From: Deinococcus soli (ex Cha et al. 2016)
Lineage (GTDB): Bacteria; Deinococcota; Deinococci; Deinococcales; Deinococcaceae
Length of the DNA stretch: 64,000 nucleotides
Assembly (NCBI RefSeq): GCF_001007995.1
Contig: NZ_CP011389.1
Coordinates: 124,001 to 188,000, forward strand
Direction: 5' to 3'
Within the stretch, counting starts at the first letter, position 1. Each line of letters begins with the position of its first letter. Shown one piece after another: positions 62,011-64,000 of the stretch. The translations under genes were made by a program, and so were the position numbers. The notes under the pieces are model-generated. The model worked only from the letters and a program-made list of their open reading frames with translations. It was not told where the DNA came from and did not search any database.

Positions 62011-63302
62011 GCGTGCTCCTGAAGGAAGGTGGCGAGGTCGGCGGCGGCGAGGCTGCGCTGCTCACCGGTCCTGATGTTCTTGAGGCTGAGGGTGCCCTGC
62101 GCGACCTCGTCGGTCCCGAGGAGGGCCACCCAGTGCGCGCCGCGCCGCTCGGCGTCGCGGAAGGCCGCGGCGGGTTTCATCGCGCGGTAGGCGAACTCCG
62201 CGCGGGCGTGCGCGCGGGCTCTCATGGCGGTGCGCGCGGCGTGCGGGACGTTCACCTCGTCCAGCGCGGCGACGTACAGCAGCGGCCCGGCGATCTCCGG
62301 GAGGGCCATCCCCTCGGCCTCCAGCGCCAGCAGCAGCCGCTCTACGCCGAACGCCCAGCCGATGCCGGGAATAGGCTCCTTGCTGCCGAGTTCCTGCGCC
62401 AGCCCGTCGTAGCGGCCCCCGCCGCCCAGCGCGGATTTCGCGCCGACGCCCTCGTGGTGCAGTTCCCAGGCGGTGCGGCGGTAGTAGTCCAGGCCTCGCA
62501 CGATGCTGGGGTCGATGTCGTAGTCCACGCCCCACTCGGTCAGGTAGGCCTGCACGGCGCGGAAGTGCGCGCCCGCCTCCTCACCCAGGAAGTCCAGCAT
62601 GGGCTTCACGCCGAGTTCCGCGAGCAGCTCCTGATCCGAGGCGCTCTTGCTGTCGAGGATGCGCATGGGGTTGCGGGTCAGGCGGTCCTTCGAGTCGTCC
62701 GACAGGCGCTCCAGCTGCGGCGTGAACAGCTCCCGCAGGTACGTGTTGTAGCGCTCGCGGTCCTCCGGGTCGCCGATGCTGCCCAGCTTCACGCGCACTC
62801 CCGTCAGGCCCAGTTCACGCACCACGCCCACCATCAGCGCGATCGCCTCGGCGTCCACCAGCGCGTCCGTGCTGCCCAGCACCTCGTAATCCACCTGATG
62901 GAACTGCCGCAGGCGCCCGCGCTGCTGCCGCTCGGCGCGGAACATCGGCCCGTGCGTCCACAATTTCAGCGGCGCGGGCAGCTGCTTGAGCCCATTCTGC
63001 AGGTACGCGCGCACGATGGCTGCCGTCCCCTCGGGCCGCAGGATGTACCCGCCGTGATCCCCGAAGTAATACACGGTGAACATCTCCTTGCGGACGATGT
63101 CCGTGCTGCCCCCCACGCCACGCTTCACGAGGTCCGCCTCCTCGAACAGGGGCGTGTCGATGCGCTGCGCGCCCGCGCGTTCCAGAACGCGCCTTGCCTT
63201 CTCCACCAGCCAGCCGTGCGCCTGCGCCGAAACGTCAAGCGTGAGTTTCGGACTCAGGGCCGGGAGGTGATCTTCTGTGCCCTTGGGGCGGTTGATCGCC
63301 AT
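62007..63302 (-). CDS. hisS: Histidyl-tRNA synthetase
   Basis: Charges tRNA(His). 431 residues. [10 protein letters not shown] (about 5-14) is the HisRS-specific start, motif 2 is near [23 protein letters not shown] (about 114-136), the histidine-A motif is [11 protein letters not shown] (about 261-271), and the C-terminal anticodon domain is about 330-431. ATG 63302 lies 9 bp after TATGCT (63312-63317), so hisS-aspS is likely a leaderless two-gene operon, with translation coupled at the junction. Confidence 0.95.
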
Positions 63303-63448
63303 AACCCGAGCAGCATAGCGCCTGCACGGCAAAACCCCCCTGTGCCGGACGGTGGGCACGCCCCGCCCTGGCCCCAGAACAGGGGAGAGGGCGGCCCCCG
63401 GACTCCCGGACGCCGCCCCCCACCCTTCACGCTCTGGTTACTGCCTGG

Positions 63449-63820
63449 TTACTGCTTGACGCTGAACGGCAACCCCGTGGAGCGCATCGCGCCGACCTCC
63501 ACGAACAGCCAGCTTCCGCCCACCGGCGCGTCACTGGGCACGGTCAGCACGATCTGGCTGTCCGTCCACGACTGCACCGCCGCGGCCGGGAACACGTAGC
63601 CTCCCTCGCCCTGCTCGTTGGCGCCCAGGCGCACCTTGCCGGTGCTGGGCCCACCCAGGTACCGGCCCTGAATCGTCAGGGTGCCGCCGCGCGCGGCGCC
63701 CTCGGACGCCTTGATCAGCACCGGCGTGACCGTCACCATCCGGGACGCGCCCTGCTGGGCAGGCGCGCAGGCCACCAGCCCCCCAGCAATCAGTAAAGAA
63801 GCAACAAAGAAACGCAGCAT
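63449..63820 (-). CDS. Lipoprotein with an IPT/TIG-like immunoglobulin domain
   Basis: 123 residues. Signal peptide II with lipobox LVAC (Cys at about 18), then a single immunoglobulin-like domain (about 30-120) with GGTLTIQGRYLGGPSTGKVRLG and the SWTDSQIVLTVPSDAPVGGSWLFVEV pattern of IPT/TIG domains. It is probably anchored to the outer face of the cytoplasmic membrane; the binding partner is unknown. A strong GGAGGAAAGGA lies before the ATG, so this is one of the few genes with a Shine-Dalgarno sequence. Confidence 0.8.
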   Translation of the reverse strand: MLRFFVASLLIAGGLVACAPAQQGASRMVTVTPVLIKASEGAARGGTLTIQGRYLGGPSTGKVRLGANEQGEGGYVFPAAAVQSWTDSQIVLTVPSDAPVGGSWLFVEVGAMRSTGLPFSVKQ

Positions 63821-63855
63821 GTCCTTTCCTCCGTGCAGGCAGTCTAATACATGAG

Positions 63856-64000
63856 ATGACAGGCAACGTCCCCACCCCCAGCGGCCCCCGCACCGGCACC
63901 CGCGTCCTTGTGGTGTTCAATCCCAAAAGCGGCAGCGGTGACAGTGAACTGCCGCAGTTCATCCAGCTGCTCCGTGAAGACGGCATGGACGTCGTGGAAC
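63856..64000 (+). CDS. Diacylglycerol/lipid kinase-family protein, 5' end only
   Basis: 48 codons are visible before the window ends. VLVVFNPKSGSGDSELPQFIQLL (about 17-39) contains the NPxSG motif of the DAGK/YegS lipid-kinase catalytic domain, which phosphorylates diacylglycerol or related lipids. The rest lies outside the window. The start is taken at ATG 63856; TCTAAT about 7 bp upstream could be its -10 box. Confidence 0.75.
   Translation, partial: MTGNVPTPSGPRTGTRVLVVFNPKSGSGDSELPQFIQLLREDGMDVVE

Overview
The window is ordinary chromosomal DNA of a Deinococcus-like bacterium. It is GC-rich, dense with genes, and carries no rRNA, tRNA, CRISPR array or insertion sequence that I can see. 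The assignment rests on four things: the protein set (RecQ with several HRDC domains, SpoVS in a non-sporulating genome, a bacterial-type AspRS next to HisRS, DUF4127, PhoX-like and DUF1028 proteins); heavy use of GTG and TTG starts; and start codons placed 5-9 bases after a TANNNT -10 box, the leaderless-mRNA layout known from Deinococcus. No database search was possible. Names come from motifs read by eye.

Layout. 1-6.5 kb, leftward: a truncated RluA-type pseudouridine synthase, a flavin reductase, DUF4127, a membrane protein, and a hydrolase / histidine phosphatase / Cys-cluster operon. 6.6-11.3 kb, rightward: a degenerate HD-GYP protein, a kinase-like protein, upp, a leucine attenuator with leader peptide, leuA and a small monooxygenase. 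11.3-20.4 kb: a LuxR-type regulator, an HtrA-like protease, an ACT protein, GNAT and nitronate monooxygenase, an HDAC-like deacetylase, prfC with an unusual upstream reading frame, a C39-like protein, a P-loop kinase and DUF1028. 20.4-31.5 kb: an Rrf2 regulator, a cell-wall amidase, a Tat-exported PhoX-like protein, spoVS, a membrane metallopeptidase, a SufT-like protein with a rhodanese, an aminotransferase and recQ. 31.6-42 kb: a polysaccharide deacetylase-like pseudoenzyme, a carboxylesterase, holA, a protein kinase, an acyltransferase, tyrA, a TSUP transporter and a HAD phosphatase. 42-50 kb: PhzF, an acyl-CoA ligase with an SDR, pheA, an amidase, minC, an S1-domain protein and a LmbE deacetylase. 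50-64 kb: a parA / small DNA-binding-like protein / membrane HEAGH protein / gluQ operon, trpBA, PAP2, a 49-residue small protein, uvrC, two alpha/beta hydrolases, aspS-hisS, a lipoprotein and the start of a lipid-kinase gene.

How the genes work together. Most are housekeeping. Amino-acid synthesis is scattered (leuA, tyrA, pheA, trpBA), as are translation (prfC, gluQ, aspS, hisS) and DNA repair and replication (recQ, holA, uvrC). Promoter-proximal genes are mostly leaderless. Operon-internal genes mostly begin inside the previous stop codon (GTGA, ATGA or TTGA overlaps). Only a minority have a clear Shine-Dalgarno sequence.

The most interesting signals are non-coding: (1) an eight-codon frame ending Pro-Pro-TAG ahead of prfC, where readthrough ends exactly at the prfC start and a -1 slip enters the prfC frame; (2) a three-part element, TTCAC(G/A)-N12-CGTGAA-N4-TTCACT, present three times with identical spacing; (3) a dispersed structured repeat with terminal inverted repeats that often supplies stop codons; and (4) a complete leucine attenuator.
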